Shown: positions 9,561-18,015, counted from the stretch's first letter. The stretch: 64,000 bases of DNA from Clostridia bacterium (GCA_910575245.1 CAJTEN010000003.1:310001-374000), one strand, 5' to 3'. A program made the numbers and translations. Notes: a model not told the origin generated them from the letters alone.

Positions 9561-10243
9561 TTTATGTAATATCCCTGGCCTTTCCTGGATCCTATCAGAT
9601 CTTCCCCGCAGAAATCCTGAAGTTTACTCCTAAGCCGACTGACACAGGTGGTCAGGGTTCCGTCTGAAACAAACTCATCCGTATCCCACAGCGTCATCAT
9701 CAGTTTCTCCCTTGACACGATACCCGGACGCCTCTCCAGCAGACACGAGAGAACCTTCTTCTCTGCTCTGGTCAGCTCTACCATCCTGTCGCCGCACACT
9801 ACCGACGATGTATCCTGGTCAAAATACAGCTCCTGCCTTATGCGTATCCTGTCTCTGACCTTATACTGATAAGTACGCCGCAGAACCGCCTCCACCTTAG
9901 CCTCAAGCAGCTCCAGACGGAATGGCTTTTCCACATAGTCATCGCCGCCCTGCATAATCGCCATAATCTTATCCCAGTCATCCGCCCGGCTGCTGATAAA
10001 GATGATCGGTACCTGCGAGTACTCCCGAATCTTCCTGCACCAATAAAAACCGTCACAGTAAGGCAGATTGATATCCAGCAGGATCATCTGCGGATGCAGC
10101 CGGTTAAACTCATCCATAACAGCATCAAAACGTAAGACATTTCCTGCCGTATATCCCCACTGCTCAAGGAATGCCTTAATCTCACGCGCCAGTATCTGAT
10201 CGTCTTCCACGATCATAATCGTCATCTTATTGTCTGTTCCCAT
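9557..10243 (-). CDS. BceR-like OmpR-family response regulator
   Basis: A 228-residue receiver plus winged-helix regulator: acidic pocket VEDDQ, phosphoacceptor in ILLDINLP, conserved Lys in YVEKPF, and a C-terminal DNA-binding domain ending GSRKGQGYYIK, typical of BceR/GraR-like regulators. It is the first gene of the four-gene operon. Its targets are presumably the transporter promoters; no clear BceR-type inverted repeat was recognised in the 150 bases upstream. Confidence 0.9.
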   Translation of the reverse strand: MGTDNKMTIMIVEDDQILAREIKAFLEQWGYTAGNVLRFDAVMDEFNRLHPQMILLDINLPYCDGFYWCRKIREYSQVPIIFISSRADDWDKIMAIMQGGDDYVEKPFRLELLEAKVEAVLRRTYQYKVRDRIRIRQELYFDQDTSSVVCGDRMVELTRAEKKVLSCLLERRPGIVSREKLMMTLWDTDEFVSDGTLTTCVSRLRSKLQDFCGEDLIGSRKGQGYYIK

Positions 10244-10390
10244 GATGTGTACTCCGTAATTACTATATTAATCTTTTCCCGGCACGCTGTCTCTAAAAAA
10301 ATTCTTAAATTTTCATTCTTTTGCAAAAAAACTCCGGCCCAAGGCAATTATATTGTAAACGGCACATACACTCTGCTTTAAAGATTCTCT

Positions 10391-10492
10391 TATAGTAAAC
10401 GACATTAGAAATTTCGTATCCGGCCTCACATAAGCTACCATAAAAGCTCCTGCAAGAGCCGGAAACAGAAGTTTGTGATGTCATTTACTATA
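10391..10492. repeat. MITE-like 102-bp inverted-repeat element
   Basis: The two ends are near-perfect inverted repeats (TATAGTAAACGACAT against TATAGTAAATGACAT on the other strand). Pairing continues inward through a second block ending TCCGGC, so nearly the whole element folds into one long imperfect hairpin. Both ends are TA, as expected for TA-targeting miniature elements of the mariner/IS630 type. It lies in the 272-base gap between the Bce-like regulator and the phosphatase and has no coding capacity. It could also be a chromosomal REP-like hairpin. Confidence 0.55.
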
Positions 10493-10515
10493 ATTATGGC
10501 AAAGGACGGACAATA

Positions 10516-10971
10516 CTATTCCGGATCCAAGCAAGCTAACAGGGCCTCGCATCCCTCCAGTATATCGTCATATGTGGTATCGAAATCCCCTGTATACCAA
10601 GGATCCGCAATGGCTCTGCTGCTTCCGGCATACTCCAGTAATTTATGAATCTTACATTCCGGATCACCGCCGGCAATACGGGTCATGTTGCGTATATTAG
10701 CGTCATCCATGCCGATCAGATAGTCATATTTATGATAATCAGCTTTCGTCATCTGTACGGCCCGGTGGGGGATAACCGGAATTCCCACAGCCCGCAGTTT
10801 ATTAACTGTGCCGTAGTGTGGGCCGTTTCCTATTTCTTCTCTGCTGGTGGCTGCGGAAGCTATCTGGAAGTGGTGCTCCAAATGACGCTGCTTCACCAGA
10901 TGGGTCATGACGCTCTCGGACATGGTGCTGCGGCAAATGTTCCCATGGCACACAAAAAGTATTTTTATCAT
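10516..10971 (-). CDS. Low-molecular-weight protein tyrosine phosphatase
   Basis: A 151-residue protein with the active-site P-loop CX5R at residues 8-14 (VCHGNICRS) and the general-acid loop ADPWYTGDF near the C terminus, both diagnostic of LMW protein tyrosine phosphatases. The ATG at 10971 has AGGAGG upstream, so the longer in-frame extension to 11094 is not used. It dephosphorylates phosphotyrosine or phosphoarginine on cytosolic targets; the substrate is unknown. It is the last ordinary chromosomal gene before the decayed prophage. Confidence 0.93.
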   Translation of the reverse strand: MIKILFVCHGNICRSTMSESVMTHLVKQRHLEHHFQIASAATSREEIGNGPHYGTVNKLRAVGIPVIPHRAVQMTKADYHKYDYLIGMDDANIRNMTRIAGGDPECKIHKLLEYAGSSRAIADPWYTGDFDTTYDDILEGCEALLACLDPE

Positions 10972-10991
10972 AATAAATTTTCCTCCTAAAA

Positions 10992-11083
10992 TGCCCCGAT
11001 TTGCCGTGTTTTGGCACGATTTGCGAGGTTTGAAATTTCCGTGAAGATTGTTAAAAATGTAACGGTAATGGCAAATCGGGGCA
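10992..11083. repeat. Spaced 14-bp inverted repeat at prophage edge
   Basis: TGCCCCGATTTGCC at 10992-11005 is repeated perfectly in inverted orientation at 11070-11083, 64 bases apart, just upstream of the phosphatase ribosome binding site. Partial third copies (ACGGGGCAT) lie next to the right arm. It may be an operator, an integrase arm site or a weak hairpin; nothing decides among these. Confidence 0.5.
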
Positions 11084-11110
11084 AAACGGGGCATATTGAT
11101 TCCGTCAATC

Positions 11111-11148
11111 GTAGTAAAAACGTAGTAGGAATTGGGGGTTTTTACTAC
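11111..11148. repeat. 11-bp perfect inverted repeat downstream of TIR-like gene
   Basis: GTAGTAAAAAC (11111-11121) and GTTTTTACTAC (11138-11148) pair perfectly around a 16-base loop. It lies in the 140-base gap between the last cargo gene of the decayed prophage and the phosphatase. It could be a terminator for the leftward cargo transcripts or part of the left attachment region. The prophage's outer boundary is probably near here, but no matching right-hand copy was found. Confidence 0.45.
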
Positions 11149-11235
11149 TCTGGTATTTTAGCATAAATTTTGCTTGTTCTTTTAAATTGATTTATCTTTC
11201 TTTGTTCCAATATTATTACCCATAAAATTTTTCTA

Positions 11236-12378
11236 TCAATTATTCTCACGGAGCTCTTTGGGGTTAATTATAAAATACTTGCCAGTTATTGCTATCCAGT
11301 CATTGATTAACACAATAAGATTGTTTATATGGTGTGCGAAAACTGGTACAGCTCCATCTATAAGTTCAAATACATCTATCATTGTTTCAGGTGAAACATT
11401 GTTAAATGTTCCCCCTGCTATTACAACTGCTTTATTATCTTCTATGGGTTTCAAAAGCAAATACGAATCTTCTGGATTCTGTGGATTGATTTCCTTTCCT
11501 TGTTTGACCACATATTCTACATTTGCATCTATACAATTAAAAATTTTGTCAGAATGAATTATTTCTTTATAATTTCTCAATGAAAATACTAACTTAGCAA
11601 GAATCCTCTTTTCTTTTTCATTTAAAAAATAAGTTTCTAATTTATCATTAAAAAGATTTACAAAATCATCTATATTAATCTCTATATTTCTGTATAGAAA
11701 AAATCCCAAAAACTGTTTATGTAATAAAACTTTTATCAACGATTCTGTTGATATATGTAATAGCTTATCATAATTATACTTATCCTTTGAATTTCTATCA
11801 AATACAATATCACACAAGTCAATCAGTATACTTTGCATCGCTAAATCGATACTGCGCTTTGTTGAAAGGTATTCCTTCTTATCAACAATTCGATTAAATA
11901 TAATATCTTTAATTTGAGTTTTAAACGCTTTTGTTAATGCTAATTTTGATTTAGGAATTCCTTCTATGGTATTATAAATTATAGGTTTTCTAGTCCGTAT
12001 ATCAAACGGCAGAAGTTCCACTTTTCCATATTCACAATTATATATGCATAAAATATTTGACCAACTAATTGCTTTTGCCGCAAACCCAACTTCTAATAAT
12101 ACATTAGGATTTGGTGTGGGTCTACAATTACTTTCTGCATTAATTATGCTAAGATCAGCAACTAATATATCACACGTTTCAATCTTTTCAAAAATACTCT
12201 CTACTAAATTAGGGGTACCAGTATCATTGCGACTATCGCTTTCAATAGAAATCTCCGATACTTCATCAATTTCATTTTCTAACAGTTTTATTGCCTTTTT
12301 CAAGCAAGCCTCAATTAAATTTCTATTTTTAGCATTAGGTAAATCGGATTGCCAAGAGTAAAATATATTGACTTTCAT
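11236..12378 (-). CDS. TIR-like nucleotide-binding protein, probable defence effector
   Basis: A 380-residue cytosolic protein. The N-terminal ~150 residues match the predicted nucleotide-binding TIR-like fold: KVNIFYSWQSDLPN at the start, then a TGTPNLVESIF segment, CDILVADLSIIN and the PNPNVLLEVGFA helix. The rest is helical with no motif I recognise. The start is the ATG at 12378, with GGAGAG about 11 bases upstream. The gene is strikingly AT-rich compared with the phage genes around it. Its neighbour is a class III cyclase-like gene, so the pair resembles Pycsar-type signalling (cyclase plus TIR effector). That function is inference: no cyclic-nucleotide-binding domain was recognised. Confidence 0.72.
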   Translation of the reverse strand: MKVNIFYSWQSDLPNAKNRNLIEACLKKAIKLLENEIDEVSEISIESDSRNDTGTPNLVESIFEKIETCDILVADLSIINAESNCRPTPNPNVLLEVGFAAKAISWSNILCIYNCEYGKVELLPFDIRTRKPIIYNTIEGIPKSKLALTKAFKTQIKDIIFNRIVDKKEYLSTKRSIDLAMQSILIDLCDIVFDRNSKDKYNYDKLLHISTESLIKVLLHKQFLGFFLYRNIEINIDDFVNLFNDKLETYFLNEKEKRILAKLVFSLRNYKEIIHSDKIFNCIDANVEYVVKQGKEINPQNPEDSYLLLKPIEDNKAVVIAGGTFNNVSPETMIDVFELIDGAVPVFAHHINNLIVLINDWIAITGKYFIINPKELRENN

Positions 12379-12423
12379 AATCTTTATAACTCTCCAACAT
12401 TTATTTTCCATTTCTATCTATTT

Positions 12424-12465
12424 TTATATTGCTCGGAACACTTTCTGTGAAACAGGCTTCTCCTC
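12424..12465 (-). pseudogene. Duplicate remnant of the integrase 3' end
   Basis: Read on the minus strand this stretch encodes EEKPVSQKVFRAI followed by a stop. This is the C-terminal end of the prophage integrase (EEKPVSQKMFRAI, stop), which lies about 970 bases to the right. The nucleotide match extends over roughly 36 bases. Nothing else of the integrase is present here. The cyclase-like gene is therefore bracketed by two integrase ends, suggesting that it was inserted by recombination or replaced part of an older copy. Confidence 0.75.
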
Positions 12466-12554
12466 CGTCAAAAGAAGTAATAATACAGAAAAGATTTTTT
12501 TGGAAACTACAATGGTGTTTTAGCAATAGCCCCGGCATTTATACACATGAGTTT

Positions 12555-13238
12555 TTATGTATCTAGCATTTCCCTGCGCTTTTCACAAAAATATTGTTGT
12601 AGCCAATTTATTTTTTGATATATCTTCAAATCCTTTTGATTATTTCTTAATCTGATTACGTTATCATCAATAAACTGATTAATCAAATATAAATCTTGTT
12701 TTTTCTGTTTGATTCCAAATGGATCTACAAAATATATGCCGTCAAAATCTTCACATAACAATTTCCCTTTTTCAGGTTTCATTATAGACTTAATAATCTC
12801 TGCTATTTCTGGTTCAACAATGATCCGCGGATAAATTGCAATCTGACCTTCCAGTTTATATGCTTGTACTAAGGCATTTCCCCATATCATCCTCTCATCT
12901 GAGAAAAAATTCCCACATGATATGCCTCCTCTAACCAGCAGACTATTTATCCACATATTCATTTGCAACAATGCACTAAAAAATATAATTGAGACAAATG
13001 CCCTTTCTTCCTTATTTTCTACAATTTCACTTGATAAAATAATATTATCAGAAAATATATCTACTTTAGGTTCATTCATATGCTCGGAATGATATTTTTT
13101 AAATTGCATTATAGTTTCATCATATGCTATATGTACTGCATTTAAGGATTCATTCACATTGTTTCGTATAGCCTCTGAAGAACCTAATACATCAATAAAT
13201 GCTACTACTGCTGATTTAGTTTTGTATTTTTGTTCCAC
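12555..13238 (-). CDS. Divergent class III nucleotidyl cyclase-like protein
   Basis: A 227-residue soluble protein with the layout of a class III cyclase catalytic domain. The first metal Asp would be Asp16 in VAFIDVLGSS and the second Asp64 in VDIFSDNIIL. RGGISCGNFF and WGNALVQAYKLEG would match the glycine-rich strand and the helix that carries the transition-state residue, with Lys in place of the usual Arg. The start is a GTG with GGAG seven bases upstream. The gene is AT-rich and lies between the integrase and a TIR-like gene on the same strand, the arrangement expected of a Pycsar-like two-gene defence system. Product nucleotide and activity are unknown. Confidence 0.65.
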   Translation of the reverse strand: MEQKYKTKSAVVAFIDVLGSSEAIRNNVNESLNAVHIAYDETIMQFKKYHSEHMNEPKVDIFSDNIILSSEIVENKEERAFVSIIFFSALLQMNMWINSLLVRGGISCGNFFSDERMIWGNALVQAYKLEGQIAIYPRIIVEPEIAEIIKSIMKPEKGKLLCEDFDGIYFVDPFGIKQKKQDLYLINQFIDDNVIRLRNNQKDLKIYQKINWLQQYFCEKRREMLDT

Positions 13239-13356
13239 TTTTCAACTCCGCTCTACCTATATACTAAATAAATATGGTTTACTACAATATTTCAAATTCC
13301 AAATTTTACTTGTGCCAGTATGAACTATCATACCATAAACAGAAATAAAATGATAT

Positions 13357-13382
13357 AAAAAAATGCCCTGCCGAAGCAGGGC
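13357..13382 (-). terminator. Integrase rho-independent terminator
   Basis: On the minus strand GCCCTGC-TTCG-GCAGGGC is followed by ATTTTTTT: a perfect 7-bp stem with a stable tetraloop, 17 bases after the integrase stop. It separates integrase transcription from the downstream cargo genes. Confidence 0.9.
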
Positions 13383-13398
13383 GCAAAACTCTCTTTAT

Positions 13399-14672
13399 TC
13401 AAATCGCCCTGAACATCTTCTGTGAAACGGGCTTCTCTTCCTTGTTCTTTTCCAGTTCCTTTCTGGCGTTCTCCAAGACCTCCATCCGCCGCAGTTCATC
13501 CGTGGCATCCTCCAGCCCAAGATGCGTGTAGGTGTTCAGCGTCACCCCGATATCGCTGTGCCCCATCAGGTACTGTAGCGTCTTGGGATTCATGCCCGAC
13601 TTTGCCATGTTGCTGCAGTAAGTGTGGCGGCAGACATGAGGCGTGATGTTCGGCATCTGCACCCGGTAGATATCGTTGTACCTCTTGACCATATGGTTGA
13701 AACGGTGTTCCCAGTGCATCGCCACCAGAGGGTTGCAGTCCTTATCCACAAAAAGGAATCCGCTGTATCCGTCGATCACCTTTTCAAATCTTGGCTCTTC
13801 CCTGTCCTCGATAATCGCCCGAAAGCACTGCGCCACGTCCTCCGTCATGGGCAGCTTCCTTGTCCCCGCATTCGTCTTGGTGGATTCGATGACCAGCCGC
13901 ATATCGGAAGTCCGCTGAAGCTGGTGGTCGATGTTGATGACCTTATTTTCCAAATCGATATCCTTAAGGGTCAGCCCGCAGAATTCTGAAATCCGCATTC
14001 CCGTATGGAAAAGGATATAGACCACTTCGTAATACTTGCAGTAGACATTGTCGTCATGGATGAATTTTAGGAACTTCCGCATCTGGTCTTTTGTGATGGC
14101 CTCCCTCGTCACGCTGTCATTGACCACCACTCCGGCAAGCTCAAAGCCGAAAGGGTTCTTCACAGCACGTCATCATCGACCGCCATCTGGAAAGCCGGGC
14201 GCAGGACGCCCCGCACCGTCTTTACGGTGCTGTAATGCCTCCCGTCCTGCTGCAGCTTGATCAGGAACAGCTTTGCGTCCGATGTCTTTACCTGCGATAT
14301 CTTTTTGTCATTAAAGGTCTCGCCTCTGAGAAGGTTCTGCACAAATTTGTAATTCGTGAGCGTGTTCGGCTTGACAGCCGTTTTCGTTGCAAGGTAGCGT
14401 TCCACCAGCTCCCCTACCGTGATATTCTTCCCCAAAGGGTCTGACAGGGAATCCAAATCATACCCGATCTGCTTTTCCAGTTCCCGCAGCGATAAGCATG
14501 GCTTCTTCCCCACCGGGAGGGTGTCTGTTGGCTCCAGCCGCCAGCTATACACAAAATGCGGCCTGCCGTTCACATGGTACTTGAACTGGTATTTCCCGTC
14601 TGCGCGGATGGATTCTCCCCTGCGCAGGACGCGGTGTTTGGAATCACGCCGTGACTTTGCTTTTCCCGCCAT
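13399..14672 (-). pseudogene. int: Tyrosine integrase (Tn916 Int-like), split by a frameshift
   Basis: Two abutting reading frames together give one normal-length integrase. Frame 1 (14160-14672, 170 residues) holds the arm-binding and core-binding domains. Frame 2 (13399-14163, 254 residues) holds the catalytic domain with all active residues visible: Arg in HTGMRISE, Lys in TKTNAGTRKLP, HVCRH, GHSDI and the nucleophile Tyr in TLNTYTHL. The break is at CTGTGAAGAAC, where restoring one A (CTGATGAAG) rejoins VDDDVL to MKNPFGF. The start is the ATG at 14672 with GGAGGGG upstream. GTG restart of frame 2 could make a separate catalytic fragment, but the enzyme is probably inactive. Confidence 0.85.
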
Positions 14673-14883
14673 TTAACAGCCCCTCCTTTACCTCCGGGTT
14701 TTCTCCCAGATATTTTTCAAACTCCCTCCGCAGGATCAGCCTGCGCCTGCCATATAAAGCAGTGTACTTTTTAAATTTCCCTTCCCTGAGCATCCCGAAA
14801 AATTTCCTCCTGCTGAATCCGAAATACCGGACTGCTTCCTCCGGGTTCAGGACGTCTTTCTGTTCCGGTGATGGTTTCTTCAT
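14644..14883 (-). CDS. Small helix-turn-helix excisionase-like protein
   Basis: A 79-residue basic protein with a MerR/Xis-like winged-helix pattern (NPEEAVRYFGFSRRKFFGML, then a GRRRLILRREFEKYL hairpin and recognition region). It overlaps the integrase start by 29 bases and has AAGGAGG nine bases upstream. It probably directs excision or helps control integrase expression. It is one of two excisionase-like genes side by side here, and lies nearer the integrase than the clear Tn916-type Xis. Confidence 0.72.
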   Translation of the reverse strand: MKKPSPEQKDVLNPEEAVRYFGFSRRKFFGMLREGKFKKYTALYGRRRLILRREFEKYLGENPEVKEGLLNGGKSKVTA

Positions 14884-14928
14884 CCTGGCTTTCCTCCTTT
14901 CTGTCTGCCGGGTTTCCCGGTCATGACA

Positions 14929-14957
14929 TCTATCACTCTAAAGCCCTTAAAAGTCAA
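14929..14957 (-). promoter_or_regulatory. Promoter of the xis-like/int operon
   Basis: On the minus strand TTGACT (14952-14957), a 17-base spacer and GATAGA (14929-14934), 45 bases before the first ATG. The spacer GGGCTTTAGAGT is nearly the same as that of the serine recombinase promoter at 40291-40319, suggesting a common regulator or a common ancestral promoter. Confidence 0.65.
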
Positions 14958-14981
14958 CTACTTACGGCAAATAAAAGGGAT

Positions 14982-15209
14982 TTATATCGCGGAACATTCC
15001 TCCACGAATTTCTCAAATTTCGTGCGGATGATGAGGTACCTGTTCCCGCTGAAAACTGCAAAACGTCCAACGTTATCTTCTGCCAGACGTCTCATCTTTT
15101 TGATCCCGATATTAAAATAGGCCGATGCCTCCCGGATGGTCAGCATATATTTTTCACTGACCGGCACCGACACCTTTTCATTTTCCATCGCATTTATTCT
15201 TTCCTGCAT
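14982..15209 (-). CDS. xis: Tn916 Xis-type excisionase
   Basis: A 75-residue protein with the Tn916 Xis pattern: EKYMLTIREASAYFNIGIKK, RRLAED, then SGNRYLIIRTKFEKF. The MerR-like winged helix binds DNA near the attachment sites and favours excision. The ATG at 15209 has AAAGGA nine bases upstream; an internal ATG at 15188 also has a usable site. It follows the endolysin fragment by 19 bases. Confidence 0.82.
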   Translation of the reverse strand: MQERINAMENEKVSVPVSEKYMLTIREASAYFNIGIKKMRRLAEDNVGRFAVFSGNRYLIIRTKFEKFVEECSAI

Positions 15210-15228
15210 AAATTCCCATCCTTTCCAT

Positions 15229-15633
15229 CTAAATCCGTGTGGTGAATGCAAGCGATATCCACCCGTCCCGCTTTTCCGCATAGGCTTTGAGCAGTCCCCA
15301 GCCGTCCTGTTCCTCAACCACGGTGAAAATGCCCACACCCGTGAACTTCCCCGTCTTGGGAAAATCCGTTCCGGGTCCTTTTCGGATGTTTAAGTCGGGA
15401 ATTGCCACCCGCACCATATAGGGTGCGGAAAGGGTAAGGCTCTCCATGAACTGCACTTTCCCTTCGCTGACAACGGCTTTCAGGATGGAGAGTATCTTCT
15501 CCCCATATTTCTCCCCTGCCGCCCAGCCCTTCCCCTGCGGGTTCTCCTTCTGGCCGAGCCATTCCGCATAAGGAGCGCATCCCCTTTTCACATAGCGGAA
15601 ACGCGGGTCTGCCAGTGCGTTCCACAGCTTATC
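15229..15633 (-). pseudogene. 3' fragment of a phage endolysin gene
   Basis: About 130 codons that match the C-terminal third of the second prophage's endolysin (40367-41680) almost residue for residue: end of the glucosaminidase-like domain (KRGCAPYAEWLGQKENPQGK) plus the whole bacterial SH3 domain (LNIRKGPG ... GWISLAFTTRI). There is no start codon context. At its upstream edge the lysin reading (DKLWNALADPRF) joins the truncated DNA polymerase gene directly in another frame. This is the scar of a deletion that removed the phage's whole structural region. Confidence 0.85.
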
Positions 15634-17389
15634 TTATTGCCTCCGCCAGCAGATCCCGCGCCGTCCCCTGCACGATATTCTCCACCAGCTTGGGACCGTA
15701 GGTCTCTATCCGGCTCCATTTCTTGTTTTCAGAAATCCCCTCATAGGTCAGGCCGTCCCTGCCGAATCGGTTCACAGCCATCCTCGGCTTCACATAGGAC
15801 AGCTTCCTGCCGGACGGAAGCGTGATAAATAAAATGCCGCTCTTATATTCAAAAATGATTCGCCCTACCTTCGTTTTCTGCTTTTCCGTGACCGCCTTAA
15901 TAGCGGCAGCATCCACATTCCACCAGAACTGCACCATATGCGGATTGGCTTTCCGCCATGCCGCCACAAGCGGAGGAAGTTCATCTTCGGTCAGCCCCAT
16001 ATCCAAAGCCCCCATTGAAACGAGTGCGCCAGTGGAGCCGCCATATTGGCAGGCGAGGGAAGCTACTTTACCTTTCGCCCGCTCCGAACTGCCCTTTCCG
16101 ATCTCCGCCATAGGGATGCCGAACATCCTCGATGCCGTCATTTCATACAGCTTCCCGTCACCACGGAAAACGTCCAGCACCCATTCCTCGCCGGAGAGCC
16201 ACCCCATGACACGGGCTTCAATGGCAGAAAAGTCTGCCACCACAAAGCGACACCCCGGCTTTGGAATGAAAGCTGTGCGGATTAATTCTGATAAAACATT
16301 CGGTGTGGAATCATACAGAAGTTCGATATCCTCAAATCTGCCCTGCTTCACAAGTTCCCTCGCCAGTTCCAGATCAGGTAAATGGTTCTGAGGCAGGTTT
16401 TGAATCTGCACCAGGCGCCCTGCAAACCTTCCGGTCCTATTGGCTCCGTAAAACTGCAATAAACCATGAACACGCCCATCCGAGCAGACGCTCCTCTCCA
16501 TAGCCTCATATTTCTTCACAGACGTTTTCGCCATTAAAAGCCGGAGCCGCAATAATTCCTCCACTTCCCCGTCCGTCTCCGCTATCATCTCTGCCACCGC
16601 TTTCTTGGAAAGGCTCTCCGCCTCCATCCCCATATCCCCAAGCCAGCCTTTTAGCTGCGCCACGGAATTGGGATTCTCCAGCCTGGTCAGTTCATAGGCG
16701 CGTTTCGTCACAATCTCTTTATGGAGCCGCTCACAGGCTATGGCCTGTTCTACCAGCCCCATATCCACCAATACGCCCCGGTCATTGATGCGCTGGTCTA
16801 AGCGGTACAGTTCCATCTCGCTCTCCGGGATGGGAAAATTGTGCAGTTTCCTGCGGATGGCTTTCTCCACGTCCACATCCCTTTTGCAGTAGGTCTTGAA
16901 AAGCTCCCATTTCTCCGGCGCATGGCAGGGAAGGTTCCGCGTCCTGCCGCCGTTTGCCTTTGTGGGCTTGCAGGAAACACAGAAATACCGGATCAGTTCC
17001 TTGCCCTCCTTCATCTTCTGCTCGTCCAGCCCAAGCACCCTGCCCACATCCTCCAGTGACCGGGGCAGGGCGAGCATGGCCGCCTGTACCGCACTGCAAT
17101 GCCAGGACTCCGGGGGAATATACCTCCCGAAATGCTTTGACAGGCAGGTGCGCTCGAAGTTGGCGTTGTATGCCGTCTTGGTCACGGACACGTCAAAGAT
17201 GGCATCCTCCACTTCTGCCGGGAGCTTCTCCCCCTGTGCAAGGTCTATGATCTGTGTTTCCCCTCCGTCAAAGGAATAGGCAAACAGTAAAATCTCAAAA
17301 GCAGGGCTGTCCGCATAGGCGTATACCCCGCATTTGATCAAATCCACATCGCTGAAACTTTCAATATCGGCTTCTAAGATTCGCCCCAT
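15629..17389 (-). pseudogene. Phage family A DNA polymerase, C-terminally truncated
   Basis: A 586-residue remainder of a phage PolA-type polymerase. The N-terminal DIESFSD is the exonuclease-fold start. The polymerase domain has motif A VVADFSAIEARVMGWLSG and motif B AKGKVASLACQYGG. The protein stops right after ENIVQGTARDLLAEAIR, so motif C (the HDE that carries the second catalytic aspartate) and the last helix are gone; relatives continue about 60 residues further. The stop TAA is supplied by endolysin sequence fused out of frame. It should be inactive. Start ATG 17389 has AAGGAG seven bases upstream. Confidence 0.88.
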
Positions 17390-17455
17390 TTCATGGCTCC
17401 TTCCTGTGTAGATACTTTGGATAACGGGCGGCAGTCCCCCGCCGCCCCGGTTCCC

Positions 17456-18010
17456 TTATCCAAGAAAATCTTCCTCGTCATCCACTTCCACCGCGTCAAA
17501 GTCATCCTCCGCGTTCGTCCTGCCGCCCAGCGACTCCCCGTCACGGAGTTTCTGTATATTGCCAAGCCCTGCGGCAATGCCCTTATTGCCGTTGGTGGAA
17601 AATCCGTAGAAGTTCACGCTGATCCTGCCATAGCACCCGGAGTACACCTCCGACTGGTCAAGGATGGGCTGTACGTTTTTATCCACCACCTGCGGTGCCT
17701 GTTTGCTGTTGGCGTTGAAGAAATAGCTGTCCGCATATGCCTCATCCTCCGGGCGGTCAATGTCGCCGTCACGTAAGGGCAGTTTCAGGTTCGCCGGGAT
17801 CTTGCCGCCCCACTTGGAGACGGAATCCTTCTTCGCCTGCTCAATCGCCCTCTTGATCTTCTCGATGGTCTCCGTGTCCGACTTCGGTATGATGGCCGAT
17901 ACGGAATACTTCGGGTCCCCGTCGCTCACGGCATTAGGCTCCCAGCAGTGCAGGTAGGAAAACCTGCACGGTACGATCACTTTTGTCAAATTCGCATTTT
18001 CATTACTCAT
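17456..18010 (-). CDS. DUF2815-type phage ssDNA-binding protein
   Basis: A 184-residue phage early protein resembling the DUF2815 family (KVIVPCRFSYLHCWEPN start, SVSAIIPKSD, acidic DDFDAVEVDDEEDFLG tail). The acidic C-terminal tail is typical of single-stranded DNA-binding proteins. It normally lies between a DUF2800 nuclease and the phage polymerase, exactly as here. The ATG at 18010 is favoured over 18019 because AAGGAGG is too close to the latter. Confidence 0.8.
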   Translation of the reverse strand: MSNENANLTKVIVPCRFSYLHCWEPNAVSDGDPKYSVSAIIPKSDTETIEKIKRAIEQAKKDSVSKWGGKIPANLKLPLRDGDIDRPEDEAYADSYFFNANSKQAPQVVDKNVQPILDQSEVYSGCYGRISVNFYGFSTNGNKGIAAGLGNIQKLRDGESLGGRTNAEDDFDAVEVDDEEDFLG

Positions 18011-18015
18011 GGTAT

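Noticed and set aside
15314-15625. 103-codon minus-strand frame across the lysin remnant
   Set aside because: It is a shifted frame of the endolysin fragment; the true lysin frame matches the intact copy at 40367-41680.
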